From: Variovorax paradoxus
GTDB taxonomy: Bacteria; Pseudomonadota; Gammaproteobacteria; Burkholderiales; Burkholderiaceae_C
Direction: 5' to 3'
NCBI RefSeq assembly: GCF_000834655.1
Contig: NZ_JXQQ01000047.1
Coordinates: 38,271 to 102,270, forward strand
Length of the DNA stretch: 64,000 bases
Part shown: positions 54,843 through 63,958 of the stretch, one piece after another
Position numbering within the stretch: the first letter of the stretch is position 1
Layout: the number at the start of each line of letters is the position of its first letter
Translations under genes and position numbers: made by a program
Notes under the pieces: generated by a model
Told to the model about the DNA's origin: nothing
The model's database searches: none
The model's input: the letters and a program-made list of their open reading frames with translations, nothing else

Positions 54843-54865
54843 TTAACGTGACACGGGATGCGGGC

Positions 54866-55912
54866 TCAGCGCTTCTTGCGGAATGCGGCCCATGCGGCCA
54901 CCGCCGTGAAGCTCGCCACGATCGCCACCACGATCCAGAACCCGTGCTTGTGCTCGGCGAGCGGAATGCCACCCACGTTCATGCCGAACAGGCCCGCCAG
55001 GATGTTGATCGGCAGCGCCAGCACCGTCACCACCGTCAGCACGAAGAGGCTGCGGTTGTTGTCCTCGTTGACGTTGGCGGCGATCTCTTCCTGCAGCAGC
55101 TTGATGCGCTCCTGCAGCGCCTGCATATCGCGCAGCACCACCGAAAACTCCTCGGTCGAGCCGCGCAGCTCCTGCGCATCGGGCTCCGACATCCACGAGG
55201 GCGGGCCCTGCAAGAGGCGGAACAGCGCGGCGGGTTCGGGCGCCAGCAGCCGCTGCAGCCGCACCAGCAGGCGCCGCAGCACACCGAGACGCGCGCGCTT
55301 GTGGTCGAGCCGGCCGGCGAGCAGCTCGTCTTCGATGCGGTCGATGCGCGTGGTGACGCCGCGCACGATCTTCACCAGCACGTCGGCCTGCGCGCGCAGC
55401 AGGTGCTCGAGCAGTTCGGTGCTCGAGCGCGGCGCATCGCCCGCCTTCACCGCCGTGCGCAGCGCGTCGACCGAGCGCAGCGGCTTCGCGCGCGCCGTGA
55501 CCACCAGGCGCGGGCCGACGCTGATCCACAGCGTGGAGATGTCCGAAGGCTCGAAGCTGAACTCGAAGTGCACGTCGTTGATGACCGCGATCAGCGAGTC
55601 GTCGGCACGCTCGATGCGCGTGGAGGGCAGCCCGTCGTGCAGCGTCTCGTAGAAGGTGTCGGAGAGCTTCGCGTGCCGCAGGAGCCAGCGCTCGGCCTGC
55701 GCGTGGCTCAAGTTGAAGTGCAGCCACACGTAGGCGCGGTTGCCGTCATCGACAACTGTGTCTTCGGGCTGCGCGCCGAGCCATGCCGCCGCCTGCGCCG
55801 AATCGATGGCGCGCGCGGGCTCGAGCGCCGCGGCGTCGAAGAGGTAGCCGCAGATCAGCCCGGCTTCGTCGCCGCCATAGGACCGGGCGGCGAGGTCATG
55901 GAATGCCGACAA
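54866..55912 (-). CDS. CorA/ZntB-like divalent cation transporter (348 aa)
   Basis: The C-terminus holds two helices with the CorA-superfamily pore motif GMNVGGIP between them; the long N-terminal cytoplasmic domain and coiled helix (LQERIKLLQEEIAANVNEDNNR) are typical. GMN followed by VGGIP rather than MPE suggests ZntB-type zinc transport over Mg2+, though this is not certain. It is followed on the same strand by no closely spaced gene and preceded 23 nt upstream by pit. Confidence 0.92.
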   Translation of the reverse strand: MSAFHDLAARSYGGDEAGLICGYLFDAAALEPARAIDSAQAAAWLGAQPEDTVVDDGNRAYVWLHFNLSHAQAERWLLRHAKLSDTFYETLHDGLPSTRIERADDSLIAVINDVHFEFSFEPSDISTLWISVGPRLVVTARAKPLRSVDALRTAVKAGDAPRSSTELLEHLLRAQADVLVKIVRGVTTRIDRIEDELLAGRLDHKRARLGVLRRLLVRLQRLLAPEPAALFRLLQGPPSWMSEPDAQELRGSTEEFSVVLRDMQALQERIKLLQEEIAANVNEDNNRSLFVLTVVTVLALPINILAGLFGMNVGGIPLAEHKHGFWIVVAIVASFTAVAAWAAFRKKR

Positions 55913-55935
55913 GGTGCGTGATCAGAAAAGACGTG

Positions 55936-57570
55936 TCAGAAAAGACGGGTGAAGAGCCAGTAGAGCGAGCCCGACAGCAGCATGGCCACCGGCAGCGTCA
56001 GCACCCAGGCGAGAGCCAGGTTGCGCAGCGTGGACATCTGCAGGCCCGAGCCGCTGGCCGTCATGGTGCCGGCCACGCCGGAGGAGAGCACGTGCGTGGT
56101 CGAGACCGGCAGGCCATACATGTCGGCCGCGCCGATGGTGAGCATGGCCACCACTTCGGCCGATGCGCCCTGTGCGTAGCTCAGGTGCGTCTTGCCGATC
56201 TTCTCGCCCACGGTGACCACGATGCGCTTCCAGCCGATCATCGTGCCGAGGCCGAGCGCGATGGCCACCGCGATCTTGACCCACAGCGGAATGAAGCGCG
56301 TCGCATCGTCCAGTTCCTGGCGGAAGGCGTTGACCCGCAGCTTGGTCTCGTCGTCGAACTTGGCAGCGCCGCTCTTGTCGAGGTGGCGGATGGCTTCGGA
56401 GGCCAGGTACATGTCGTTGCGCACGTTGGCGACGGCCTCGGCCGGCACCGCGGCGAGCGAGCCGTGCTGGCGCACCTGCTGGCCGATGCTGCCGGCGGTC
56501 GCCGCCAGTGCGGGCACGACCTTGTCGTCGAACTCGCGGGTGCGCACATAGGTGGATAGCGTGTCGCGCGCCGCGGCGGGCGGCAGCGCGGGCAGCGAGG
56601 TCGGCACGTTGCGGTTGAGCGCGTTCTGCGCCATCTCGGCCACGGCGACGAACTTCACCGTCTCGTTGGCGGGCATCGCGCGGTTCAGCGCATAGGCCAT
56701 CGGCACCGTGCCGACCAGGATCAGCATGATCAGCCCCATGCCCTTCTGCCCGTCATTGGAGCCGTGCGCGAACGACACGCCGGTGCAGGTCAGGATCAGC
56801 AGGCCGCGAATCCACCACGGCGGCGGCTCGCTGCCCTTGGGCTCTTCATACAGCGCGCGGTTCTTCACGAAGGCGCGCAATGCGAGCAGCAGCAGCGCGG
56901 CGCAGCCGAAGCCCACCATCGGGGAGAGCAGCAGCGAATAGCCCACCTTGGTGGCCTGCGCCCAGTCGACGCCGCTGGTGCCGTCGCGCCCATGCATCAG
57001 CGCGTTGGCAACGCCCACGCCGATGATCGAGCCGATGAGCGTGTGCGACGAAGACGCCGGCAGCCCCAGCCACCAGGTGCCCAGGTTCCAGATGATCGCG
57101 GCGATCAGGAGCGCGAACACCATCGCGAAGCCCGCGCCCGAGCCCACCTGCAGGATCAGCTCCACTGGCAGGAGCGCGATGATGCCGAAGGCCACCGCGC
57201 CGCTGGACACCAGCACGCCCAGGAAATTGAAGAAGCCCGACCACACGACCGCGAAGTTGGGCGGCAGCGAGTGCGTGTAGATCACCGTGGCCACCGCATT
57301 GGCCGTGTCGTGGAAGCCGTTGACGAACTCGAACCCCAGCGCGATCAAAAGCGCCACGCCCAGGAGGATGTAGGGCACCCAGGTCGTCATGGGCGCGCCC
57401 GAGGCCGTGACGTCGCCCACCAGGCTCCATGCCGTGAAGAGCAGCCCCGCGGCCAAGAGGCCTACGAAGGTGATCAGCGTGACCGGACCGGGCTTGGCGT
57501 CCAGCTTGGGCCGGTGCGCCGCAGAGGGCGCGGCCGGCATCTCCGTATTCGGTGCGGCAAGCGTGTTCAT
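55936..57570 (-). CDS. pit: Inorganic phosphate transporter, PiT family
   Basis: The PHO4 signatures are GFEFVNGFHDTANAVATVIYT (quoted in part; about residue 80) and SFAHGSNDGQKGMG (about 265), plus VSTTHVLSSG near the end. The protein is 544 aa with a hydrophilic domain of about 130 residues (about 310-430) between helix groups. PiT carriers move metal-phosphate with protons. It diverges from ppk2 with a probable Pho box between, so both may answer to phosphate supply. Confidence 0.95.
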   Translation of the reverse strand: MNTLAAPNTEMPAAPSAAHRPKLDAKPGPVTLITFVGLLAAGLLFTAWSLVGDVTASGAPMTTWVPYILLGVALLIALGFEFVNGFHDTANAVATVIYTHSLPPNFAVVWSGFFNFLGVLVSSGAVAFGIIALLPVELILQVGSGAGFAMVFALLIAAIIWNLGTWWLGLPASSSHTLIGSIIGVGVANALMHGRDGTSGVDWAQATKVGYSLLLSPMVGFGCAALLLLALRAFVKNRALYEEPKGSEPPPWWIRGLLILTCTGVSFAHGSNDGQKGMGLIMLILVGTVPMAYALNRAMPANETVKFVAVAEMAQNALNRNVPTSLPALPPAAARDTLSTYVRTREFDDKVVPALAATAGSIGQQVRQHGSLAAVPAEAVANVRNDMYLASEAIRHLDKSGAAKFDDETKLRVNAFRQELDDATRFIPLWVKIAVAIALGLGTMIGWKRIVVTVGEKIGKTHLSYAQGASAEVVAMLTIGAADMYGLPVSTTHVLSSGVAGTMTASGSGLQMSTLRNLALAWVLTLPVAMLLSGSLYWLFTRLF

Positions 57571-57657
57571 GGGCGTTTTCTAGGTGTTGGAGTGGCTGCA
57601 CATGGTGTTCGCGCCATGTGACAACGGCGTGTCGGCCTACGAAAAGCCGCCGCCAAA

Positions 57658-57675
57658 CCGTCACGCCGCAGTCAT
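57658..57675. promoter_or_regulatory. Candidate Pho box between pit and ppk2
   Basis: CCGTCAC-GCCG-CAGTCAT matches the PhoB site layout of two 7-mers (CTGTCAT) spaced by 4 nt, with 5 of 7 and 6 of 7 bases identical. It lies 88 nt upstream of pit and 52 nt upstream of ppk2, in the only region between two phosphate-related genes. Confidence 0.55.
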
Positions 57676-57726
57676 GTGAGGCGTGCAGCATGCTTTTTTC
57701 TTCCCCCACTCCGTCCTTTGATCACC

Positions 57727-58647
57727 ATGCCGACGAGCGCACTTCCAGACCACGAAGACCTGATGCAACGCATCGCCCGCGACCTGATCGACAGCTACGA
57801 CGAAGAACTCGAGCTGGAGATCGAAGACCGCAACATCGACGGCCTGGACCCGTCGGCCTCCGCGGTGACCGACAAGGCGGCGCGCCAGGCCTATTTCAAG
57901 GAGCTGTTCCGCCTGCAGGGCGAACTGGTCAAGCTGCAGGACTGGGTGCAGCACAGCAAGCAGAAGGTCGTCATCCTGTTCGAAGGCCGCGACGCGGCGG
58001 GCAAGGGCGGCGTCATCAAGCGGATCACCCAGCGCCTGAACCCGCGCGTGGCCCGCGTGGCCGCGCTGCCGGCGCCCAACGACCGCGAACGCACGCAGTG
58101 GTATTTCCAGCGCTATGCCGCGCACCTGCCGGCCGCCGGCGAGATGGTGCTCTTCGACCGCAGCTGGTACAACCGCGCCGGCGTCGAGCGCGTGATGGGC
58201 TTTTGCAGCGACGACGAGTACGAGGAGTTCTTCCGCACCGTGCCCGAGTTCGAGAAGATGCTCGTGCGCTCGGGCATCAAGCTCATCAAGTACTGGTTCT
58301 CCATCACCGACGACGAGCAGCACATGCGCTTCCTCGGCCGCATCCACGATCCGCTCAAGCAGTGGAAGCTGAGCCCCATGGACCTGGAGAGCCGCCGTCG
58401 CTGGGAGGAATACACCAAGGCCAAGGAAATCATGCTGGAGCGCACCCACATCCCCGAGGCGCCGTGGTGGGTGGTGCAGGCGGTCGACAAGAAGAAAGCG
58501 CGCCTGAACTGCATCAGCCACCTGCTGGGCCAGTTGCCCTACCAGGAAGTGGCGCATCCGCCGGTCGAACTGCCGGCGCGCGTGCGGCACGACGATTACC
58601 TGCGCCAGCCGGTGCCGGCCAACATGATCGTCCCCGAGATCTATTGA
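57727..58647 (+). CDS. ppk2: Polyphosphate kinase 2
   Basis: PPK2 transfers phosphate between polyphosphate and nucleotides. The Walker A is FEGRDAAGKGG (about residue 85), the lid/Walker B FDRSWYNRAGVERVMGF, and the fold covers 306 aa as in class I PPK2. The ATG at 57727 is preferred over an in-frame start at 57676, which would add a stretch read through the Pho box. Divergence from pit suggests shared phosphate control. Confidence 0.95.
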   Translation: MPTSALPDHEDLMQRIARDLIDSYDEELELEIEDRNIDGLDPSASAVTDKAARQAYFKELFRLQGELVKLQDWVQHSKQKVVILFEGRDAAGKGGVIKRITQRLNPRVARVAALPAPNDRERTQWYFQRYAAHLPAAGEMVLFDRSWYNRAGVERVMGFCSDDEYEEFFRTVPEFEKMLVRSGIKLIKYWFSITDDEQHMRFLGRIHDPLKQWKLSPMDLESRRRWEEYTKAKEIMLERTHIPEAPWWVVQAVDKKKARLNCISHLLGQLPYQEVAHPPVELPARVRHDDYLRQPVPANMIVPEIY

Positions 58648-58696
58648 GGGCTTTGCGGTCGTTTGGCCGCCCGGCGCTTTGCCTTCACACTGCGCC

Positions 58697-59740
58697 ATGG
58701 CCCGCCGCTCCACCGCTTCCGTCTTCGCCCGCGCTTACGAGCGCAACCTGAAGGCGTTGACCAAGATCACGCTGAGCAACAGCAAGCGCGTGGCGGGCCA
58801 GGTGCAGCGCGCGACCGCCAAGCGCCTGAAGCCGCCGCCCGGCAAGGGCGATTGGCTCAGCGGCATGGCGATCGGTGCGGGCGGGGCGCGGGGCTATCAC
58901 CTGTTCCGCCCGGCGGGCCTGCAACTCAAACCCGGCGAGAAGCTGCCGCTCATGGTCATGCTGCACGGCTGCGGGCAGACCGGGCGCGACTTCGCGGCCA
59001 GCACGCGCATGAACGCGCTGGCCGCGCGCCAGCGCTTCCTGGTGCTCTACCCCGAGCAGGACCGGCTGGCACACCCCCAAGGCTGCTGGAACTGGTACGA
59101 GCGCCGCTCCGGCAAGGCCGACGCCGAAGCCGCGACGCTGATGGCCGCGGTCGACCAGGCCTGCGTGCTCTACCCGGTGGACCGCGATCGCATCGCTCTG
59201 GCCGGCCTCTCGGCAGGCGCCAGCATGGCGGCGCTGGTGGCCACGCGCTACCCGCAGCGCTTTCGTGCCGTCGTCATGCATTCGGGGGTGGCGCCCGGCG
59301 CCGCCAAATCGTCGGCCACCGCGCTCGGCGCGATGCGCGGCCAGAACGTGCCGCCGATGCCCGTCACCGCCGTCGGCAAGGCAATGGGCGCCGCGGCGGT
59401 CTTCGCGACCCTGCCGCCGATGCTCGTGCTGCACGGCGATGCCGATGCCGTGGTCGCGCCCAGCAATGCCGTCAACAGCGCCGCCGTGTGGGGCACGGCC
59501 ATGGGCGCGCGGCCCGGGTTGCCGCGCGACGTGCAGCGCGGCAAGCGCCGTCCGATGCGCGTGACCGACTTCAAGCGCAAGGGCCGCACGGTGGTGTCGC
59601 TCTGCGAGATCGCGGGGCTGGGGCATGCGTGGAGCGGTGGCGCGTCCAGGCTGCTGTTCAGCGATGCGGCCGGGCCCGATGCCACGCGCATGACGTGGGC
59701 GTTTGCGACCACGCAGTTCAGGCACGCGGCCAAGGCCTGA
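58697..59740 (+). CDS. PHB depolymerase-like alpha/beta hydrolase (347 aa)
   Basis: An esterase of the LpqC/PHB depolymerase family. The nucleophile elbow is GLSAGASMA (about residue 178), the oxyanion region MLHGCGQTG, the Asp in HGDADAVV, and the catalytic His in GLGHAWSGG. There is no obvious signal peptide, although the N-terminus is basic. It may act on an intracellular polyester or oligomers, or the family call may cover another ester. Confidence 0.9.
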   Translation: MARRSTASVFARAYERNLKALTKITLSNSKRVAGQVQRATAKRLKPPPGKGDWLSGMAIGAGGARGYHLFRPAGLQLKPGEKLPLMVMLHGCGQTGRDFAASTRMNALAARQRFLVLYPEQDRLAHPQGCWNWYERRSGKADAEAATLMAAVDQACVLYPVDRDRIALAGLSAGASMAALVATRYPQRFRAVVMHSGVAPGAAKSSATALGAMRGQNVPPMPVTAVGKAMGAAAVFATLPPMLVLHGDADAVVAPSNAVNSAAVWGTAMGARPGLPRDVQRGKRRPMRVTDFKRKGRTVVSLCEIAGLGHAWSGGASRLLFSDAAGPDATRMTWAFATTQFRHAAKA

Positions 59741-59767
59741 CTTCGAGCGACGGCCATCGATGACCAG

Positions 59768-59796
59768 GCGGCAATGACCTCCGAGGTCATTGCCGC
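59768..59796. promoter_or_regulatory. Near-perfect 29-bp palindrome upstream of EmrB-type exporter
   Basis: The 14-bp arms GCGGCAATGACCTC (59768-59781) and GAGGTCATTGCCGC (59783-59796) are exact complements around one central C. It ends 32 nt before the MFS start codon. Its size and symmetry suit a TetR- or MarR-type operator. No such regulator gene is next to it. A hairpin in the RNA leader is the alternative reading. Confidence 0.65.
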
Positions 59797-59828
59797 ACCG
59801 CGGGCCGGGGTGAACACTGGCGCGCACC

Positions 59829-61277
59829 ATGTCCTCGTCCTGCCTCGCTGCCGCTGCAGCACCGTCTTCTTCCATCGCGCGTCCCGGCCCGCTGGGACTG
59901 TGCGTCATGCTCAGCGGCACCTTCCTGGTGGTGCTGGACTTCTTCATCGTCAACGTCGCGTTGCCCTCGATGCAGCGCGAGCTGCTCGCGAGCACCGCGA
60001 CCTTGCAGCTGGTGGTGGCCGGCTACGGCCTGGCCACCGCGGCAGGCCTGATCACCGGCGGGCGGCTCGGCGATCTCTTCGGCCGCCGCCGCATGTTCAT
60101 GCTCGGCCTGCTGCTGTTCACCCTGGCCTCGGCCGCCTGCGGTGTCGCGCCGAATGCCGAGTTGCTGGTGGCCGCCCGCGTGCTGCAGGGGCTTGCCGGT
60201 GCGTTGCTGCAACCGCAGGTGCTGGCGATGATCGGCCTGGCCTACACCGGCGAAGACCGTGCGCGTGCCTTCGCGGCCTACGGGCTCACGCTGGGGCTCG
60301 GTGCCACGCTGGGCCAGCTGGCAGGCGGGGTGCTGATCCATGCCGACCTGGCCGGACTCGGCTGGCGCAGCTGCTTCCTCATCAACGTGCCCATCGGCCT
60401 CCTTGCCCTGGCGCTGGCGCCGCGTGTCATTCCTCCGCTCAGGAACAGCAGCACGAGCAGGCTCGACCTGGCCGGCATGCTGCTGGTGGCGGCCGGCTCC
60501 GTCGCGGTGGTGCTGCCGCTCGTGGAAGGGCGCGAGCAGGGCTGGCCCCTGTGGAGCTGGCTGTGCCTCGCGTGCGCGCTGCCGCTTTTGGCCGCGTTCG
60601 GGTTCCAGCAGCGCCGGCTCGCCGCACGCGGCGGCGCGCCGCTGGTGGCACCCGCGCTGCTCGCGAACCGCCGCTTCGTCATGGGGCTCTTCACCACGCT
60701 GGCCTTCTACGTGGGCAACGCGTCGCTGTACTTCGTGCTGGCGCTCTACCTGCAGCAGGGCCTCGCGCTGGACCCGCTGACCTCCGGCATCGTCTTCACG
60801 TCATTGGCGCTCGGCTTCTTCGCAACATCGATGGCCGGCGCGCGCCTGGCACGCCGCTTTGGCGGCAAGCCGCCCATTGCGCTCGGCGCCCTCGTGCTGG
60901 CGGCAGGGCATGCGCTGCAGTTCGTCAACGTTGCCGGATGGCCCAGCCACGCGCATGTGGTCGCATGGATGGTGCCGTTGCTGCTGGTCCAGGGCGCGGG
61001 GCTCGGCATGGTGATGGCGCCGCTTGTGTCCACCGTGCTGGCCGGGCTGCCGCCGCAGCATGCGGGCGTGGCGTCGGGCGTGCTGTCGATGGTGCAGCAG
61101 GCGAGCAACGCGCTGGGCGTGGCGCTGATCGGCATCCTCTTCTACGGACGGCTGGGCCTTGCGCCGGATGCGGCCGGCTATGCCAGCGCGTTCGGTTTGG
61201 CGCTGGTGTACCTGATGGTGTCGGCGCTGGTGGTGGCTGTGTTGCATCGGCGAGGTGCGGGCAAGGCCGACTCGTAG
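59829..61277 (+). CDS. MFS multidrug exporter, EmrB/QacA (DHA2) family (482 aa)
   Basis: About 14 helices, with motif A as GGRLGDLFGRRRMFMLGL after helix 2 and the initial LDFFIVNVALPSMQ helix typical of DHA2 exporters. It lies just behind a strong palindrome (59768-59796) that probably controls it. Unlike EmrB operons, no membrane-fusion protein gene is adjacent, so it likely works alone. A second inverted repeat follows it at 61306. Confidence 0.92.
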   Translation: MSSSCLAAAAAPSSSIARPGPLGLCVMLSGTFLVVLDFFIVNVALPSMQRELLASTATLQLVVAGYGLATAAGLITGGRLGDLFGRRRMFMLGLLLFTLASAACGVAPNAELLVAARVLQGLAGALLQPQVLAMIGLAYTGEDRARAFAAYGLTLGLGATLGQLAGGVLIHADLAGLGWRSCFLINVPIGLLALALAPRVIPPLRNSSTSRLDLAGMLLVAAGSVAVVLPLVEGREQGWPLWSWLCLACALPLLAAFGFQQRRLAARGGAPLVAPALLANRRFVMGLFTTLAFYVGNASLYFVLALYLQQGLALDPLTSGIVFTSLALGFFATSMAGARLARRFGGKPPIALGALVLAAGHALQFVNVAGWPSHAHVVAWMVPLLLVQGAGLGMVMAPLVSTVLAGLPPQHAGVASGVLSMVQQASNALGVALIGILFYGRLGLAPDAAGYASAFGLALVYLMVSALVVAVLHRRGAGKADS

Positions 61278-61305
61278 AGGCAAGCGGCAATCTGCTGCGC
61301 ACCTT

Positions 61306-61339
61306 GCCCAAATTGGGTGGGTTCATACCCAATTTGGGC
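61306..61339. promoter_or_regulatory. 13-bp perfect inverted repeat with near-palindromic arms
   Basis: GCCCAAATTGGGT (61306-61318) and ACCCAATTTGGGC (61327-61339) are exact complements separated by GGGTTCAT. Each arm is itself almost palindromic. It lies between the exporter stop and the MazG-like gene, 48 nt before the latter. With no T-run it may be an operator rather than a terminator. Confidence 0.5.
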
Positions 61340-61386
61340 TTCTTGACGCGTGCCACACTCGTTTCCGCACTACAGGAACGATACGC

Positions 61387-61716
61387 ATGGCAACCGACTT
61401 GCAAAGGCTGATTCAGGATCTCCGCGATTTCGCCGAGATAAGAGACTGGGAGCAGTTCCACTCGCCGAAGAACCTCGCCTCGGCGCTCTCGGTCGAAGCG
61501 GCTGAACTGCTCGAGCATTTCCAGTGGCTCACCGAAGCACAGAGCCGATCGCTCGGCCCCGAGAAGCGCGCGGAGGTCGGCACCGAGATTGCGGATGTGT
61601 TCCTCTATCTGCTGCAGCTCGCCGACAAGCTCGGCATCGATCTGATCGATGCGGCCCGAAGCAAGATGCTCGTCAACGCGCAGAAGTATCCGGCCGACAA
61701 GACACACGGCCTCTAG
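61387..61716 (+). CDS. MazG-like nucleotide pyrophosphohydrolase (109 aa)
   Basis: The MazG/iMazG metal motif is visible as EAAELLEHFQW (about 36-46) and EIADVFLYLL (about 68-77). Proteins of this size act as dimers or tetramers and hydrolyse dCTP or other (d)NTPs to the monophosphate. The ATG at 61387 starts the natural helix. An upstream in-frame extension would cross the inverted repeat and is unlikely. Confidence 0.92.
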   Translation: MATDLQRLIQDLRDFAEIRDWEQFHSPKNLASALSVEAAELLEHFQWLTEAQSRSLGPEKRAEVGTEIADVFLYLLQLADKLGIDLIDAARSKMLVNAQKYPADKTHGL

Positions 61717-61843
61717 GACCTGGGGCTTCCTGGCGTGTCCGCCGGGTATCGCGTGGCGATGCTTTCCTGAATTAACGGCTTGTGCCGCAAGGCGCTCGCT
61801 AGTCTGCCCCGTCCTTTCATCAAGAACGAACAGGGAGACTCGA

Positions 61844-62527
61844 ATGAAACGTCTTTGGATCGCCATCGCAGCCTCGTTGCTGCTCACCGCCGCTGCCGCA
61901 TCCGCCGACCCGCTGCCGACCAACCAGCTGCCGATGTACGGCGGCCGCGCGAAAACAGAAGCGATGAAGAGCGCGGATGCCGATTTCATCGCATCGATGG
62001 AGAAACAGGGCCTCTCGCGCGCCGAGGGTGCCAGGCAAATGCTCAAGTTGGGCTGGACGGCCTGGGCCAAAAGAGACATGGCGACTGCCATGGCGCGCTT
62101 CAACCAGGCGTGGTTGCTGGACCCGGAGAACGGCAACGTGTATCACGGCTTCGCGCTAGTGGGCGCTGTCCGGGGCGATGTGCCATCCGACGTGGAGCCT
62201 CTGTTCCGGTTGGCAACGTCGAAGCGGAGGGTCGATGCCGAGGCCTTTGTCGACTACGGCTATTTCCTTGCATCGGAGAGTCGCCTCGACGCCAGCCTGC
62301 TGCAGTTGAACAAGGCACTCGAGGTCTCGGCGACGGCCCGCAACGCGCGCTCCAACATCGCGTTCGTGTACTACCTGAAGAACGACTTTGCCAGTTCCTG
62401 CGTCTGGGTTCAAAGGGCCGCGGCCAACGGCGACAGGATGGAAGCAGCGTTTCCTGAAGATATCTGCGCCCGCGCCGACAAGCCGCTGGACAGGAAGACA
62501 AGCGACGGCGCCAGCCCGCCCGCCTGA
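61844..62527 (+). CDS. Exported TPR-like protein (227 aa)
   Basis: A signal peptide ends near ASA at residue 22. The rest is helical with TPR-like units (LKLGWTAWAKRDMATAMARFNQAW and two weaker ones), suggesting a periplasmic protein-interaction role. I do not recognise the family. The ATG has an AGGGAGA Shine-Dalgarno. Four cysteines or fewer are present, and one pair near the C-terminus could form a disulfide. Confidence 0.85.
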   Translation: MKRLWIAIAASLLLTAAAASADPLPTNQLPMYGGRAKTEAMKSADADFIASMEKQGLSRAEGARQMLKLGWTAWAKRDMATAMARFNQAWLLDPENGNVYHGFALVGAVRGDVPSDVEPLFRLATSKRRVDAEAFVDYGYFLASESRLDASLLQLNKALEVSATARNARSNIAFVYYLKNDFASSCVWVQRAAANGDRMEAAFPEDICARADKPLDRKTSDGASPPA

Positions 62528-62591
62528 GTACCTCCGTGTACGCCACCCGGCGTATTTCCCCTTGTTGGTGCATTCCGCAGACTCCTCTCCA

Positions 62592-62612
62592 TCGCCAGCC
62601 ATGTGCTGGCGA
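62592..62612. promoter_or_regulatory. 8-bp inverted repeat in urtA leader
   Basis: TCGCCAGC and GCTGGCGA flank CATGT, ending 32 nt before urtA. It could be an operator or an mRNA hairpin. Confidence 0.35.
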
Positions 62613-62644
62613 CAAGGTTCAACCCCACCGGAGCAGGAGTCCAC

Positions 62645-63913
62645 ATGCAACGTCGTTTCACTCTCAAGGCGCTCACCGCCGCCGTCGCGCTCGCCAGCAT
62701 TTCTGCTGCGCCCGCATTCGCTGCCGACACCATCAAGGTCGGCGTGCTGCACTCGCTGTCGGGCACGATGGCCATCTCGGAAACCGTGCTGAAAGACACG
62801 GTGCTGATGGCCATCGACGACATCAACAAGAAGGGCGGCGTGCTGGGCAAGCAGCTCGAGCCCGTGGTGGTCGACCCGGCCTCCAACTGGCCGCTGTTCG
62901 CTGAAAAGACCAAGCAGCTGCTCGGCCAGGACAAGGTCTCGGTGATCTTCGGCTGCTGGACCTCGGTGTCGCGCAAGTCGGTGCTGCCCGTCGTCGAGGA
63001 AATGAACGGCCTGCTGTTCTACCCCGTGCAGTACGAAGGCGAAGAGCTCTCCAAGAACGTGTTCTACACGGGCGCCGCGCCCAACCAGCAAGCCATTCCG
63101 GCGGTCGACTACCTGATGAGCAAGGAAGGCGGCGGCGCCAAGCGCTGGGTGCTGCTGGGCACCGACTACGTCTACCCCCGCACGACCAACAAGATCCTGC
63201 GCGCCTACCTCAAGAGCAAGGGCGTGAAGGACACCGACATCGACGAGAAGTACACCCCCTTCGGCCACAGCGACTACCAGACCATCGTTGCCGACATCAA
63301 GAAGTTCTCGGCCGGCGGCAAGACGGCGGTGGTCTCCACCATCAACGGCGACTCCAACGTGCCCTTCTACAAGGAACTGGGCAACGCGGGCCTGAAGGCC
63401 AAGGACGTGCCGGTCGTCGCCTTCTCGGTGGGCGAGGAAGAACTGCGCGGCGTGGACACCAAGCCGCTGGTGGGCCACCTCGCGGCATGGAACTACTTCA
63501 TGTCGATCAAGAACCCGACCAACACCGCGTTCATCAAGCAGTGGAGCGACTACGCCAAGGCCAAGAACATCGCCGGCCACAAGGACAAGCCGCTCACCAA
63601 CGACCCGATGGAAGCCACCTGGATCGGCATCCACATGTGGAAGCAGGCGGTCGAGAAGGCCAAGTCGACCGACACCGACAAGGTGATCGCAGCGATGGCC
63701 GGCCAGACCTTCACGGCACCGTCGGGCATCGTCTCGAAGATGGACGAGAAGAACCATCACCTGCACAAGAGCGTGTTCATCGGCGAGATCAAGGCCGACG
63801 GGCAGTTCAGCGTGGTGTGGAAGACGCCGGGTCCGGTGAAGGCGAAGCCTTGGAGCCCGTACATCGAAGGCAACGACAAGAAGCCGGATCAGCCTGCTGG
63901 CAAGTCGATGTAA
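62645..63913 (+). CDS. urtA: Urea ABC transporter substrate-binding protein UrtA
   Basis: A type I periplasmic binding protein of 422 aa. The signal peptide is MQRRFTLKAL..AFAA, with RRFTLK resembling a twin-arginine motif. Features known from UrtA are the start of the mature domain (KVGVLHSLSGTMAISE), FGCWTSVSRKSVLPVVEE, FYPVQYEGEE and GEEELRGVD. The permease and ATPase genes (urtBCDE) are expected past the right edge. It is followed by a family A repeat half. Confidence 0.95.
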   Translation: MQRRFTLKALTAAVALASISAAPAFAADTIKVGVLHSLSGTMAISETVLKDTVLMAIDDINKKGGVLGKQLEPVVVDPASNWPLFAEKTKQLLGQDKVSVIFGCWTSVSRKSVLPVVEEMNGLLFYPVQYEGEELSKNVFYTGAAPNQQAIPAVDYLMSKEGGGAKRWVLLGTDYVYPRTTNKILRAYLKSKGVKDTDIDEKYTPFGHSDYQTIVADIKKFSAGGKTAVVSTINGDSNVPFYKELGNAGLKAKDVPVVAFSVGEEELRGVDTKPLVGHLAAWNYFMSIKNPTNTAFIKQWSDYAKAKNIAGHKDKPLTNDPMEATWIGIHMWKQAVEKAKSTDTDKVIAAMAGQTFTAPSGIVSKMDEKNHHLHKSVFIGEIKADGQFSVVWKTPGPVKAKPWSPYIEGNDKKPDQPAGKSM

Positions 63914-63921
63914 GTGTGTTT

Positions 63922-63958
63922 CTCCCTCCCCCGCTGGGGGAGGGCAGGGGTGGGGGCT
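63922..63958. repeat. Intergenic palindromic repeat, family A copy 4 (left arm, right arm beyond window)
   Basis: CTCCCTCCCCCGCTGGGGGA... matches the left arm of the family A repeats. The second arm is expected about 40-75 nt further on, past the end of the window. Confidence 0.6.

Noticed and set aside
62555..62575. Sigma54 promoter upstream of urtA (TTGGTGCATTCCGCA)
   Set aside because: The GG and GC doublets are 8 nt apart instead of 10, so the match fails.
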